A stretch of 64,000 bases of DNA from Myxococcus fulvus (GTDB lineage: Bacteria > Myxococcota > Myxococcia > Myxococcales > Myxococcaceae), in NCBI RefSeq assembly GCF_900111765.1, contig NZ_FOIB01000001.1, positions 1,240,001 through 1,304,000 of the forward strand, read 5' to 3'. Position numbers and translations under genes: made by a program. Within the stretch, counting starts at the first letter, position 1, and every line of letters begins with the position of its first letter. Shown piece after piece: positions 9,005-18,779 of this stretch. The notes under the pieces were generated by a model that was not told the DNA's origin, searched no databases, and worked only from the letters and a program-made list of their open reading frames with translations.

Positions 9005-10327
9005 TCACTGCTGGAAGTCGTAGACGCTGCCGAGCTTGAGGATGCGCGTCAGTTCATCCAGCGCCGTCATCGTCTCACGCGCGAACAGCGGGTCCTGCAG
9101 GTCCTTGGGGCGCAGCACGTCGCGGTAGTGGCGGCGCACCCAGGCGGCCAGGGACTCGTGCAGGGCGGGCGTGTAGAAGACGTCCGCGTGGATGGCGCGG
9201 CGCTCGGTGTCCGTCAGCCACACGCGCTGGCGCAGGCAGGCGGGCCCGCCGCCGTTGTTCATGGACTGGCGCACGTCCAGGTAGTGCACCGCCTTCACCG
9301 GCGTGTCCTCGGCCACCACGCGCTCCAGGAAGCCGCGGGCCGCGGGCGTCTCGCGGCTCTCGATGGGCGCGACGATGGCCATCGTCCCGTCCGGCAGCGT
9401 CAGCACCTGCGAGTTGAAGGGGTATGCCTTCACCGCGTCCTTGGGCGGCAGCTCCGCGCTGCTGGCCACCACCGCGCGGAAGTCCGGGCCCAGCTTCTCG
9501 CGCAGCACCTGGAGCAGCCCCGGATGGTCGACGAAGGCCAGCTCGTGCAGCATGAGGAAGCGCTCGTTGCCCACCGCGAGCACGTCCGTGTGGAAGGCCC
9601 CCGCGTCGATGCCCTCGGGGTGCTGCTGCGGGAAGAGCACCGTGCGCGCGTCCAGCTGGTGCAGTCGCGCGAGCGCCTGGCTCGCCTCCAGCGTCTGTCG
9701 CGCGGGGAAGCGCTTGGGGCCCGCCACGTCCTGCCACGCGCTGCGGCCCCAGGCGAGCAGGTGCACGCCCGCGTGCCCCGGGGTGGCCAGGCGTGTGTGG
9801 TTGGCCGCGCCCTCGTCCGCGAAGTGGCTGCCGGGCGGCAGGGGCGCGTGCACCGCGAAGTGCTTCTCGTCGGAGAAGATGGATCGGAGCACCGCGTGCG
9901 TGGTGTCCGCCTCCAGCGCGCGGTGGAACATCTGCGACAGGTTGGCGGGCGTCAGGTGCACGCGGCCGTCCGCCGTGTCCGTGCTCGGCGCCACGGTGGC
10001 CGCGTTGGCGGTCCACATGGAGGAGGCGCTAGAGGTCAGCCGGAGCAGGTGCTCGGCCTCGCGCGCGGCGCGGGTGATGACCTCCTCGTCCGTGCCGGTG
10101 AAGCCCAGGGTCCTCAGGGCGCGCAGCGAGGGGCGCGGCTGGGGCGGCAGCACCGCCTGGCCGACCCCCAGGCCGGAGACGAAGCGCATCTTCTCCAGGC
10201 CCTGGAGCGCGGCCTCCCGAGGGTGGCTCGACTCTCCGACATGACTCTGTGACGCCAGGTTGCCGGGCGACAGACCCGCGTAGTTGTGGGTAGGACCGAC
10301 GAGTCCGTCGAAGTTGTATTCGCGCAT
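9005..10327 (-). CDS. astB: N-succinylarginine dihydrolase
   Basis: The protein has 440 residues; the start MREYNFDGLVGPTHNYAGLS matches the usual AstB N-terminus, so the longer upstream frame is rejected. AstB converts N2-succinylarginine to succinylornithine, CO2 and ammonia in the arginine succinyltransferase pathway. Visible signatures include FHTDVLAVGNERFLMLHE (catalytic His region), SMNNGGGPACLRQRVWL (catalytic Cys) and SSASSMWTANAATV. The other ast genes are not in the window, which is unusual compared with the enterobacterial operon. The gene diverges from lpxL with only 5 bp between start codons. Confidence 0.93.
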   Translation of the reverse strand: MREYNFDGLVGPTHNYAGLSPGNLASQSHVGESSHPREAALQGLEKMRFVSGLGVGQAVLPPQPRPSLRALRTLGFTGTDEEVITRAAREAEHLLRLTSSASSMWTANAATVAPSTDTADGRVHLTPANLSQMFHRALEADTTHAVLRSIFSDEKHFAVHAPLPPGSHFADEGAANHTRLATPGHAGVHLLAWGRSAWQDVAGPKRFPARQTLEASQALARLHQLDARTVLFPQQHPEGIDAGAFHTDVLAVGNERFLMLHELAFVDHPGLLQVLREKLGPDFRAVVASSAELPPKDAVKAYPFNSQVLTLPDGTMAIVAPIESRETPAARGFLERVVAEDTPVKAVHYLDVRQSMNNGGGPACLRQRVWLTDTERRAIHADVFYTPALHESLAAWVRRHYRDVLRPKDLQDPLFARETMTALDELTRILKLGSVYDFQQ

Positions 10328-10332
10328 GGGAT

Positions 10333-11307
10333 ATGGAGCGACGTGTGGAGCGTCCACCCTTAGCAAAGCGCCTGAAACGTTTCCTCCGGTACCTGCTCAT
10401 CCGGACGGTCCTGTTGTGCCTTCAACCCCTCCCCCTGGGGTGGGCCCGGGCCCTGGGCTCCCGTCTGGGCGGGTGGGCCTACGCCATCGCGGGCGGTGAG
10501 CGCCGCAAGGCCCTGAAGTCCCTGGCCACCGCGTTTCCGGAGAAGTCCGACGCACAGCGGCAGGAACTGGCCCGCGCGTCCTTCCGTCACCTGGGCGCCG
10601 CGGCGCTGGAGGTGGCCTGCACGGGCGCGCTGGACCGGGGGCTGGAGTCGCTGGTGGCGTGGCCGGAGGCGGACCGGGCGGTGCTGGACGCGGCCCTGGC
10701 GAAGGGCAAGGGCGTGGTCTTCATCTCCGGGCACGTGGGCAACTGGGAGTTGCTCGCCCGGCGGGTGGCGCGCGCGGGCTACCCCAGCCAGAGCATCGCG
10801 AAGGAGACCACGGACCCGCGCCTGACGAAGCTGGTGGAGCGCTTCCGGGAGCGGGGTGGGGTGCGCAGCATCTGGCGGGGCCAGGACGGCGCGGCCCGGG
10901 CCATGCTGCGCGCGCTCCGGGCCGGTGAAATCCTGGGGCTGCTCATCGACCAGGACACCAAGGTGCAGTCGCTGTTCGTGCCCTTCTTCGGGCAGCTGGC
11001 GGCCACGCCCCGCGCGGCGGCGGACCTGGCCGTGCGCACGGGCGCGGCGGTGGTGACGGGCTTCTGCCACCGCGTGGAGGGCGGCGGCTACCGGCTGGTG
11101 ATGGAGGACGTGCCCCTGCCCGAGGGCGAGGACCGGGAGGCCGCGGCCCTGGTGCTCACCGCCGCCCTGTCCGCGCGAATCGAGGCGGCCATCCGGCGCA
11201 CCCCCGAGCAGTGGGTGTGGATGCACCAGCGCTGGAAGACGCGGCCCCCCGTGGAGGCCACCCCCCAGGCCCTGCTCTCCGGGGCGGCGCCGGCCACCGC
11301 CCGGTGA
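10333..11307 (+). CDS. lpxL: Lipid A biosynthesis lauroyl/myristoyl acyltransferase (LpxL/HtrB family)
   Basis: The protein has 324 residues, the normal size. An N-terminal membrane anchor is followed by the acyltransferase signature GKGVVFISGHVGNWELLARR (the HxxxxE/D motif), a GEILGLLIDQD block, a VPFFGQLAATPRAAADLA block and the C-terminal PEQWVWMHQRWKTRP. These are hallmarks of Kdo-dependent late acyltransferases that add secondary chains to lipid A on the cytosolic face of the inner membrane. It heads an operon with lptC, lptA and lptB. The ATG at 10333 lies 5 bp from the divergent astB start, so the true start could be slightly downstream. Confidence 0.88.
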   Translation: MERRVERPPLAKRLKRFLRYLLIRTVLLCLQPLPLGWARALGSRLGGWAYAIAGGERRKALKSLATAFPEKSDAQRQELARASFRHLGAAALEVACTGALDRGLESLVAWPEADRAVLDAALAKGKGVVFISGHVGNWELLARRVARAGYPSQSIAKETTDPRLTKLVERFRERGGVRSIWRGQDGAARAMLRALRAGEILGLLIDQDTKVQSLFVPFFGQLAATPRAAADLAVRTGAAVVTGFCHRVEGGGYRLVMEDVPLPEGEDREAAALVLTAALSARIEAAIRRTPEQWVWMHQRWKTRPPVEATPQALLSGAAPATAR

Positions 11308-11321
11308 TAGAAGGCACCCTC

Positions 11322-11882
11322 GTGTCGCGCTCCGAGCCCGTCCGCCTCCTCGCCCTCTGCCTGCTCGTCGCGGCGTGCTCCCCGCGTCGCCCGGCGGAGG
11401 GCGCGCCCCAGCAGCCCCCGCCCCAGGTGGTGCTGCGCGGCGCGCGCCTGGTGTCCTACGAGGGCGAGCGCCTGACCTTGTCGGGCAAGGCGGAGTCGCT
11501 GACGTACCAGCGCTCCGGCGGCGACGTGCAGGCCACGAACGCGACCTTGCGCATCCCCCCGGGGACCCCCGAGCAGGGCATGTCGGTGGGCACGGAGAAG
11601 GGCCTGGACATCAGCGCCCCGAATATGGAGGGCAGCCTCGCGTCCAAGCAGCTGGTGGCGTCCGGCGGCGTGGTGGTGCGCACGGGCGAGGGCATGGTGG
11701 TGGAGACGCCGCGGTTGACCTACGACGCCGTGGAGAAGGGCGCGCGGGGCAACGAGGGCGTGAAGGTACGAGGGCCGGCGTACCGGTTGCGGGCGGACCG
11801 CTTCGAGCTGTCCTTCCCGGATGAGACGTTCACCTTCGAAGGCTCGGTGGAGACCGTGCTGGGAGAATCAGGGCGTGATTGA
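11322..11882 (+). CDS. lptC: LPS export periplasmic protein LptC
   Basis: The protein has about 186 residues from the GTG at 11322, which follows a GAAGG site by 7 nt; another GTG at 11304 overlaps the lpxL stop and is possible. The N-terminus has a lipoprotein-like or anchor segment (LLALCLLVAACSP). The rest is beta-rich and has the OstA/LptC pattern, with LVSYEGERLTLSGKAESL, TYDAVEKGARGNEGVKV and a closing FTFEGSVETVLG. LptC receives LPS from the LptBFG transporter and passes it to LptA. Its place between lpxL and lptA/lptB supports the assignment, although primary sequence conservation is low. Confidence 0.8.
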   Translation: MSRSEPVRLLALCLLVAACSPRRPAEGAPQQPPPQVVLRGARLVSYEGERLTLSGKAESLTYQRSGGDVQATNATLRIPPGTPEQGMSVGTEKGLDISAPNMEGSLASKQLVASGGVVVRTGEGMVVETPRLTYDAVEKGARGNEGVKVRGPAYRLRADRFELSFPDETFTFEGSVETVLGESGRD

Positions 11883-12462
11883 GTTCCTCGTGATGGCCTT
11901 CTTCGTGGCGCAGCCGGTGCCCGCCGTCGCCGCCGCCACGCCCACGGACGGGGGCACGCCTGCCGCCGCCGCGGGCAGCCCGAGCCAGGGGCCCCTGGGG
12001 CCGGTGGACTTGAAGGAGCCGGTTCAAATCAACGCCGACCTCATCGAGGGCGGCAAGTCGCAGGCCACGCTCACCGGCAACGTGAAGGTGAAGCACCGCA
12101 CCCTGGACTTGAAGTGCGACCGGATGACGGCCTACTTCGCGCCGCCCCGCGTGGTGACGCGCGTGGTGTGCACCGGCGGCGTGCACGCGGTGGACGGCGA
12201 CCGCATGGCCCGCGGCGAGCGCGCCGAGTACGACGTCGCCTCGGGCGTGCTCGTCGTCACCGGCACCCCGGAGGCGCGCCAGGGGACCACGTACATGCGT
12301 GGGACGAAGGTCCGACTCACGTTGGGCAGCGAGAAGCTCGAGGTGGAGAACGCCGTCATCATCTTCGAGTCGCCGCCGTCGGCCCCCACGCCTTCCAAGC
12401 GCAAGGCCGCGCCCGCGCCCGCTCGCACGGCCCCCGTGGCCCCGGAGGCGGCGCCGCGATGA
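11875..12462 (+). CDS. lptA: LPS transport periplasmic protein LptA (OstA-like)
   Basis: The protein has 195 residues. The GTG start at 11875 overlaps the lptC end by 8 bp and is preceded by GGGAGA. A short signal-like stretch ([18 protein letters not shown]) precedes a low-complexity Ala/Pro/Gly segment, then the OstA-like domain with [35 protein letters not shown] and [20 protein letters not shown]. LptA forms the periplasmic bridge that carries LPS to the outer-membrane LptDE complex. The tail is Pro/Ala/Lys-rich. The start is translationally coupled, and lptB follows with an ATGA overlap. Confidence 0.85.
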   Translation: MIEFLVMAFFVAQPVPAVAAATPTDGGTPAAAAGSPSQGPLGPVDLKEPVQINADLIEGGKSQATLTGNVKVKHRTLDLKCDRMTAYFAPPRVVTRVVCTGGVHAVDGDRMARGERAEYDVASGVLVVTGTPEARQGTTYMRGTKVRLTLGSEKLEVENAVIIFESPPSAPTPSKRKAAPAPARTAPVAPEAAPR

Positions 12463-13202
12463 GCGACGCGAAGCTGTACGCGGAGGGGCTCAAGAAGGCC
12501 TATCGCGGGCGCCAGGTGGTCAACGGCGTGTCCTTCACCGTGTCCCCGGGCGAGGTGGTGGGCCTGTTGGGCCCCAACGGCGCCGGCAAGACGACCAGCT
12601 TCAACATGGTGGTGGGCCTGGTGACGCCCGACGCGGGCCGCGTGCGCGTGGGCGACGAGGACCTCACGCACCTGCCCATGCACCGCCGCGCGCGCCGGGG
12701 CGTGGGCTACCTGCCCCAGGAAGCCTCCGTGTTCCGCAAGCTCACCGTGCGCGACAATTTCCTGTCCGTGCTGGAGCTGCAGAAGGGCCTGGACAAGAAG
12801 GCCCGGGAGGCCCGCGCCAGCGCCATCCTCGAGGAGTTCGGCCTCTCCCACGTCGCCGAGTCGCTGGGCGGCACCCTCTCCGGCGGTGAGCGCCGCCGCG
12901 CCGAGATTGCCCGGAGCCTGCTGCCCCAGCCGCGCTTCATCCTCTTCGACGAGCCCTTCGCCGGCGTGGACCCCATCAACGTGGGCGATCTCCAGCGGCA
13001 GATCTTCCTGCTGCGCGAGCGGGGACTGGGTGTCCTCATCACCGACCACAACGTCCAGGACACCCTCGGTATCTGTGACAGGGCCTACATCATCACACAG
13101 GGGCAGATCCTCGAGGAGGGCACACCCGCCGAGATCGCCGCCTCGCCCCGCGCGCGGGCCGTCTACCTGGGGGAGCGGTTCCGCCTCCAGCAGCCGCTTT
13201 GA
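12459..13202 (+). CDS. lptB: LPS export ABC transporter ATP-binding protein
   Basis: The protein has 247 residues and is very typical of LptB. It has Walker [10 protein letters not shown], the LptB-style [20 protein letters not shown]-loop segment, the ABC signature [13 protein letters not shown], Walker [15 protein letters not shown] and the switch histidine in ITDHNV. It powers extraction of LPS from the inner membrane together with LptF and LptG, which are not in this window. The start overlaps the lptA stop (ATGA). A strong terminator follows, so it ends the lpxL-lptC-lptA-lptB operon; rpoN comes next, an order common in Proteobacteria. Confidence 0.96.
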   Translation: MSDAKLYAEGLKKAYRGRQVVNGVSFTVSPGEVVGLLGPNGAGKTTSFNMVVGLVTPDAGRVRVGDEDLTHLPMHRRARRGVGYLPQEASVFRKLTVRDNFLSVLELQKGLDKKAREARASAILEEFGLSHVAESLGGTLSGGERRRAEIARSLLPQPRFILFDEPFAGVDPINVGDLQRQIFLLRERGLGVLITDHNVQDTLGICDRAYIITQGQILEEGTPAEIAASPRARAVYLGERFRLQQPL

Positions 13203-13212
13203 GGGACGACTG

Positions 13213-13258
13213 GCAAGCGGCCAACCGAGTGCATAGACTGGGTTGGCCCCGCTTTTGC
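13213..13258 (+). terminator. Intrinsic terminator of the lpt operon
   Basis: Just after lptB, AAGCGGCCAACC (13215-13226) pairs with GGTTGG-CC-CCGCTT (13241-13254) with a two-base bulge and a 14-nt loop, followed by TTTT and then GCG. This is a good factor-independent terminator, and it implies that rpoN is transcribed separately. Confidence 0.75.
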
Positions 13259-13386
13259 GTCGACAGGTCAACAAGGCCCAGTCACGCTCAGTGCGTGCAA
13301 GCTCTTGGTTTCCTTGTGGAATTTTGAATATGCAAGCAAGGGACCACGATTGGGGCACTAGACGCCGTCAGGGGGCCTTGTTACGT

Positions 13387-13402
13387 TGGCACGGTCTTTG
13401 AT
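13387..13402 (+). promoter_or_regulatory. Sigma-54-like promoter upstream of rpoN
   Basis: TGGCACG (13387-13393), a 4-nt spacer and TTGA form a sigma-54 -24/-12 element with the correct GG-N10 spacing, differing from consensus only at the last base of the -12 GC pair (GA here). It lies about 50 bp before the rpoN start, within the 248-bp gap after the lpt terminator. Autoregulation of rpoN is inference. Confidence 0.45.
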
Positions 13403-13450
13403 TGGTCCCGTGTCGTGTAGGGGCTGAATCACTCGGGGAGACCCTGTCTC

Positions 13451-14968
<1,518 letters not shown>

Positions 14969-15025
14969 GCCAGCGACAAGTGGCTCTTGGCGCGTGGGGA
15001 CGCGCCGTCGGAGATTGGGGGCGTC

Positions 15026-15676
15026 ATGAGCGCCCCTCTCCTCCTGCTTCCCTCGGACGAGGGGCTCCCCTGGAGGGAGCCCCTTCCGCTGGTCGTTCCC
15101 CCCGTCGTCCTCGAAGGCCGCGCGGTGCGCCTGGAGCCCCTGTCGCTCGAGCACGCCCCGGCCCTCGCCGCGCTGTGCGAGGACGAACTCTTCACCTACT
15201 TCACCGTGGTGCCACGCACGCTCGCGGACGTGGAGCGCTTCATCGCGGACCGCCTGCGCGGCGCGGAGAAGGGCACCGAGCGCCCGTTCGTCATCATCGA
15301 GAAGGCCACGGGCACGCCCGTGGGCCACACCAGCTACCTGGACATCCAGCGCGACAGCCGCACGCTGGAGATCGGCTGGACGTGGCTGGGCCGCCGGGTG
15401 TGGCGCACGCGCGTCAACACCGAGTGCAAGTTCCTGCTGCTCCAGCTCGCCTTCGAGTCGCTGGGCGTCATGCGCGTGCAGCTCAAGACGGACCAGCGCA
15501 ACACGCGCTCGCGCGCCGCGATTGAGCGGCTGGGCGCGAAGTTCGAGGGCATCCTCCGCAACCACGTCCTGGTGCGGGGTGGGGTGGTGCGCGACAGCGC
15601 CTACTACTCCGTCATCGACACCGAGTGGCCGGAGGTGAAGGCGCGGCTGTCGGGGATGCTCCAGAAGGACGGCTAG
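15026..15676 (+). CDS. GNAT family N-acetyltransferase (RimJ/RimL-like)
   Basis: The protein has 216 residues from the ATG at 15026; the frame is open 13 codons further upstream. The pattern VVLEGRAVRLEPLSLEHAPAL at the start, GHTSYLDIQRDSRTLEIGWTW in the middle and RVQLKTDQRNTRSRAAIERLGAKFEG near the end is typical of Acetyltransf_3 proteins that use acetyl-CoA to acetylate protein N-termini, antibiotics or small amines. The substrate is unknown. It lies between rpoN and a lipoprotein gene with no clear functional link. Confidence 0.85.
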   Translation: MSAPLLLLPSDEGLPWREPLPLVVPPVVLEGRAVRLEPLSLEHAPALAALCEDELFTYFTVVPRTLADVERFIADRLRGAEKGTERPFVIIEKATGTPVGHTSYLDIQRDSRTLEIGWTWLGRRVWRTRVNTECKFLLLQLAFESLGVMRVQLKTDQRNTRSRAAIERLGAKFEGILRNHVLVRGGVVRDSAYYSVIDTEWPEVKARLSGMLQKDG

Positions 15677-15771
15677 CGAGCAGGCGAGCCTTGAGGTGGG
15701 GTGGGAAAGGCAACGACGCCATGCCGTTGTGCTCCCGTCGGGAGGGCGCGGGCGGTATAGGTGCGGCCCGT

Positions 15772-16551
15772 ATGCACTCTTCCTCTCGTTTCCGTGGTGG
15801 CGTGGTGTCGGGGGTCCTGGCCGCGCTCGGGCTCCTCGCGGCCGGCTGTGGCTCCTCGCTGAAGGAGCAGGACGTGGACCTGGCGGGGCTGTCCGGCCGC
15901 ACGCTCCTGTACACGCACGCGGACGTGGACCTGTTCGAGCTGGAGCAGGCCGCGGGCTCGCACCGCGTCACCGTCACCTTCTCGCAGGCGGGCGGCGACG
16001 TCTGCACGCGGTTGAACGAGGGCGTCACGGCGACGTTCAACGGCGAGCCGATGCAGGTGGAGCGGGGTGGGGTGGATGGCACCGCGGGCCGCGACCTGTG
16101 CCTGCCCACGCGCGCCTTCCTCGACTACGACCCGGATGAGTGGGCAGCGCTGCCGCCCACCGACGCGCGCGTCGTCTTCCAGGACGGCTCCGGCACCACC
16201 ATCACCGTCGTCATGAAGGAGGCCCAGGCCAAGCGCTCCTTCGACGGCGTGTCCGACGTGCAGCGGCTGCTCCGGGGCCAGTCCTATTCGTACCAGTGGA
16301 TGCCGTCGACCGAGAAGCTCGAGTCCGCCGGCGCCACGCTGCTGGCCGAGGGCAGCGCCGTCACCGCGACGCTCACCACCACGCGCGACGGTGGCCGCAT
16401 CACCTTCACCGTGCCGCCCAACCTGGGCGCCGCCACGCACCTGCTCACCGTGAAGGGCCAGGTCCAGGGCGAGGTGCTGGAGTGCACGGGCGTGACGAGC
16501 TGCTCGGGCACCTACTTCCACTCCGAGGAGCAGGTCGTCTCGGTGCAGTAG
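15772..16551 (+). CDS. Hypothetical lipoprotein
   Basis: The protein has 259 residues from the ATG at 15772, the start that gives a clear signal: RFRGG, a hydrophobic core and the lipobox LLAAGC. The frame is open further upstream, but that part lacks coding character. The mature protein is beta-rich and has four cysteines; a pair near the C-terminus (ECTGVTSCSG) could form a disulphide. I do not recognise a family. It probably sits in the outer or inner membrane facing the periplasm. Confidence 0.65.
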   Translation: MHSSSRFRGGVVSGVLAALGLLAAGCGSSLKEQDVDLAGLSGRTLLYTHADVDLFELEQAAGSHRVTVTFSQAGGDVCTRLNEGVTATFNGEPMQVERGGVDGTAGRDLCLPTRAFLDYDPDEWAALPPTDARVVFQDGSGTTITVVMKEAQAKRSFDGVSDVQRLLRGQSYSYQWMPSTEKLESAGATLLAEGSAVTATLTTTRDGGRITFTVPPNLGAATHLLTVKGQVQGEVLECTGVTSCSGTYFHSEEQVVSVQ

Positions 16552-16671
16552 CCCTCCGCTCGCATCCTTCCGGGGCGGGCGGGCACGTGAGCCCGCTTCG
16601 CCCGGGTTGTCGTGGCCGGCCTCGGACGCCACCGTGCAGGGACCCTCTTTTCCCCTGAACGGAGCGCAGCC

Positions 16672-17556
16672 ATGGCCCAGAAGAACCCCGACCCGCGTGA
16701 GGCGGGCCCCAAGCCTCCCTTCCCCCAGCAGACCCAACCCCACCCGGGCAAGGAGGGGCGGATGTCGCCGGAGCCGGACTACGGCGAGCAGTCCTACAAG
16801 GGACTGGGGCGGCTGAAGGACCGCGTGGCGCTCGTCACCGGCGGCGACAGCGGCATCGGCAGGGCGGTGTGCCTGGCCTTCGCGCGCGAGGGCGCGGACG
16901 TGGCCGTCTCCTACCTCAGCGAGGGGGACGACGCCCGCCAGGTGCAGCGCGTGGTGGAGGACGCGGGGCGCTCGGCGCTGCTGTTGCCCGGGGACCTGGC
17001 GGTGGAGGCGAAGTGCCGCGAGCTCGTGGAGGCGACGGTGAAGCGCTTCGGCCGCATCGACATCCTCGTCAACAACGCGGCCTTCCAGGGCAAGGCGGTG
17101 GAAGAGTTCGAGGAGCTGGATGCCGAGCGCGTGGAGCGCACGTTCCGCGTCAACATCCTCGCGATGTTCCACCTGGTGCGCTACGCGCTGCCGCACATGA
17201 AGGCCGGCGGCACCATCATCAACACCGCCTCCATCCAGGCGTATCAGCCCACGCCGCCGCTGCTCGACTACGCCACCACCAAGGGCGCCATTGTCACCTT
17301 CACCAAGGGCCTGGCGCAGCAGCTCATCGAGCGCGGCATCCGCGTCAACGCCGTGGCGCCCGGCCCCGTGTGGACGCCGCTGATTCCGCAGTCCTTCGAC
17401 GGCAAGCAGGTGTCGACGTTCGGCGAGGACTCACCCATGGGCCGCCCCGCGCAGCCGGCGGAGCTGGCGCCGTCCTACGTGTTCCTCGCCTCGGATGAGT
17501 CGCGCTTCGTGAACGCGGAGATATTGGGTGTCACCGGAGGAAGGCTGCTCGCCTGA
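16672..17556 (+). CDS. Short-chain dehydrogenase/reductase (stress-protein/YghA-like family)
   Basis: The protein has 294 residues. The start MAQKNPDP follows a GGAG site. A Pro/Gln-rich N-terminal extension of about 45 residues precedes the Rossmann domain, which is typical of the YghA/GSP39 subgroup of SDRs. Motifs seen are TGGDSGIGRA (cofactor), NNAA, a serine in NTASIQAY, and the catalytic Tyr200 and Lys204 in DYATTKGA. The C-terminus (NAEILGVTGGRLLA) also fits the subgroup. The substrate is unknown; these enzymes are often linked to general stress. It is not clearly in an operon. Confidence 0.85.
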   Translation: MAQKNPDPREAGPKPPFPQQTQPHPGKEGRMSPEPDYGEQSYKGLGRLKDRVALVTGGDSGIGRAVCLAFAREGADVAVSYLSEGDDARQVQRVVEDAGRSALLLPGDLAVEAKCRELVEATVKRFGRIDILVNNAAFQGKAVEEFEELDAERVERTFRVNILAMFHLVRYALPHMKAGGTIINTASIQAYQPTPPLLDYATTKGAIVTFTKGLAQQLIERGIRVNAVAPGPVWTPLIPQSFDGKQVSTFGEDSPMGRPAQPAELAPSYVFLASDESRFVNAEILGVTGGRLLA

Positions 17557-17738
17557 GCCCGTGTCCCGAGCTACCCGGTGCGCTGCTGACCGTGTCGCGG
17601 CGCACCGCCTGATTCCGAGGGGTTGAAGAGTCTGGTGCCCCGCAGGTCCGAGCACCAGTCACGGCGTGTTGTCAGGCCCCGGACGGGAGGTGCGCTTGGG
17701 GAAGAGTCAACCCGGGGGGATGGGTTGCTTTCCCGAGG

Positions 17739-17753
17739 TCAGAACGTTTCTGA
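17739..17753 (+). promoter_or_regulatory. Inverted repeat upstream of hpf, candidate operator
   Basis: TCAGAA-CGT-TTCTGA is a perfect 6-3-6 inverted repeat, 40 bp before the hpf start. A possible -35-like TTGCTT lies just upstream. It may bind a dimeric regulator or shape the leader RNA; no factor is identified. Confidence 0.4.
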
Positions 17754-17793
17754 TCTGTCACGCAGCTCCCCTCACCCTAGGAGGCAGCCACGC

Positions 17794-18471
17794 ATGCAGT
17801 TCAACATCACCTTCCGTCAGTTCGGGGCGTCCGATTCCCTCAAGGAGTACGCACGCGAGAAGGTCGAGCGGGTGAACAAGCTGTTGGACAGAGCAGGAGA
17901 GGCACACGTCGTACTGTCGTTGGAAGCGGGCCGCATCCATCACGCGGACATCACCGTCCACTCCGGCGCCTGGGTGCTCCGGGGGCGCGACAAGAGCAGT
18001 GACATGTACGCGTCCATCGACCTGGCGATGGACAAGATCGAGCGCCAGCTGCGCCGCTACCGCGACAAGCTCAAGACGCATCACGGCAAGGAGCGCGTGC
18101 ACCACCGTCAGGACCTGGTGAACCACCTGAAGGTGCGGCACGCCGTCTTCGAGGTGCCGGACGCGGAGGCGCTGGCGGACATCGCCGCGGAGTCCTCGGC
18201 GGACACGCCCGCACCCAAGCTCGCCGCCGCCCCGCCCGCGACCCCCGTGGCCGCCGCCGCGACGCGCGTGGTGAGCTCCACCCAGCTCACCGTCAAGCAG
18301 CTGTCGGTGGACGAGGCGGTGATGCAGATGAACCTGATGAACAACGACTTCTACGTGTTCCACAATGTGGAGTCGGACGCGCTGGGCATCGTCTACCGGC
18401 GCAAGGATGGCCAGTACGGCCTCATCGAGCCCCACGAGCCGCCCGCGCTGGCCGCTGCCGCCGGCACCTGA
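17794..18471 (+). CDS. hpf: Ribosome hibernation promoting factor, long form
   Basis: The protein has 225 residues and a strong AGGAGG site at 17779-17784. The N-terminal S30AE domain (residues 1-105: FNITFRQFGASDSLKEYAREK, then MDKIERQLRRYRDKLKTHH) binds the decoding region of the 30S subunit. An Ala/Pro-rich linker leads to the C-terminal dimerisation domain (about 165-220) with VKQLSVDEAVMQMNLMNNDFYVFHN. Long HPF pairs two 70S ribosomes into inactive 100S dimers in stationary phase. Genes for HPF and PtsN commonly follow rpoN; here the same order is kept but with other genes in between. Confidence 0.94.
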   Translation: MQFNITFRQFGASDSLKEYAREKVERVNKLLDRAGEAHVVLSLEAGRIHHADITVHSGAWVLRGRDKSSDMYASIDLAMDKIERQLRRYRDKLKTHHGKERVHHRQDLVNHLKVRHAVFEVPDAEALADIAAESSADTPAPKLAAAPPATPVAAAATRVVSSTQLTVKQLSVDEAVMQMNLMNNDFYVFHNVESDALGIVYRRKDGQYGLIEPHEPPALAAAAGT

Positions 18472-18493
18472 CGTGAGGGCCTGAAGGAAGAGT

Positions 18494-18562
18494 CGCGCTC
18501 CGCCACCCCCCTCGAGGAGGCGGAGCGCGGACGCTCCCATCCAGTCAGTGACGGGAGCGTTG
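18494..18562 (+). terminator. Tandem hairpins after hpf
   Basis: CGCGCTCCGCC (18494-18504) pairs with GGCGGAGCGCG (18519-18529). Directly after it ACGCTCCC (18531-18538) pairs with GGGAGCGT (18553-18560). There is no proper T-run, so these are probable high-GC terminators or mRNA 3'-end protectors rather than canonical terminators. Confidence 0.5.
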
Positions 18563-18713
18563 CCGTTCCTTCACGGATGCCGCTTCCCACGAGGCTCGCG
18601 GTCGGCCACGGCCTCGTCGGGGGTCCCCCCAACCACCCGGGTAGGGTGGCTGGTGCATCCATCGCGAAGAACGCCCGAGCCCACCGCGCATATCGCGGAG
18701 ACTTTCCGCCAGG

Positions 18714-18756
18714 AAAACGACGCGCCCCACCTCTCCCCCGGGAGATGGAGCGCGCC
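18714..18756 (-). terminator. Probable intrinsic terminator of the minus-strand lipoprotein gene
   Basis: Read on the minus strand, an imperfect GC-rich hairpin (CGCG stem base and TCTCCC/GGGAGA upper stem) is followed by TCG and TTTT. It lies about 25 bp past the stop of the gene at 18780-19397. Confidence 0.5.
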
Positions 18757-18779
18757 TCGGCCCTGGCTGGGAGGGGCCG

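Larger units (their letters stand above)
18472..18779. other. Gene-free stretch between convergent genes, with three hairpins
   Basis: No coding sequence is supported in these 308 bases between hpf and the convergent lipoprotein gene. The stretch holds two tandem hairpins after hpf and one terminator-like hairpin for the opposite strand, each listed separately. The section from about 18570 to 18710 shows nothing I can name. Confidence 0.6.
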
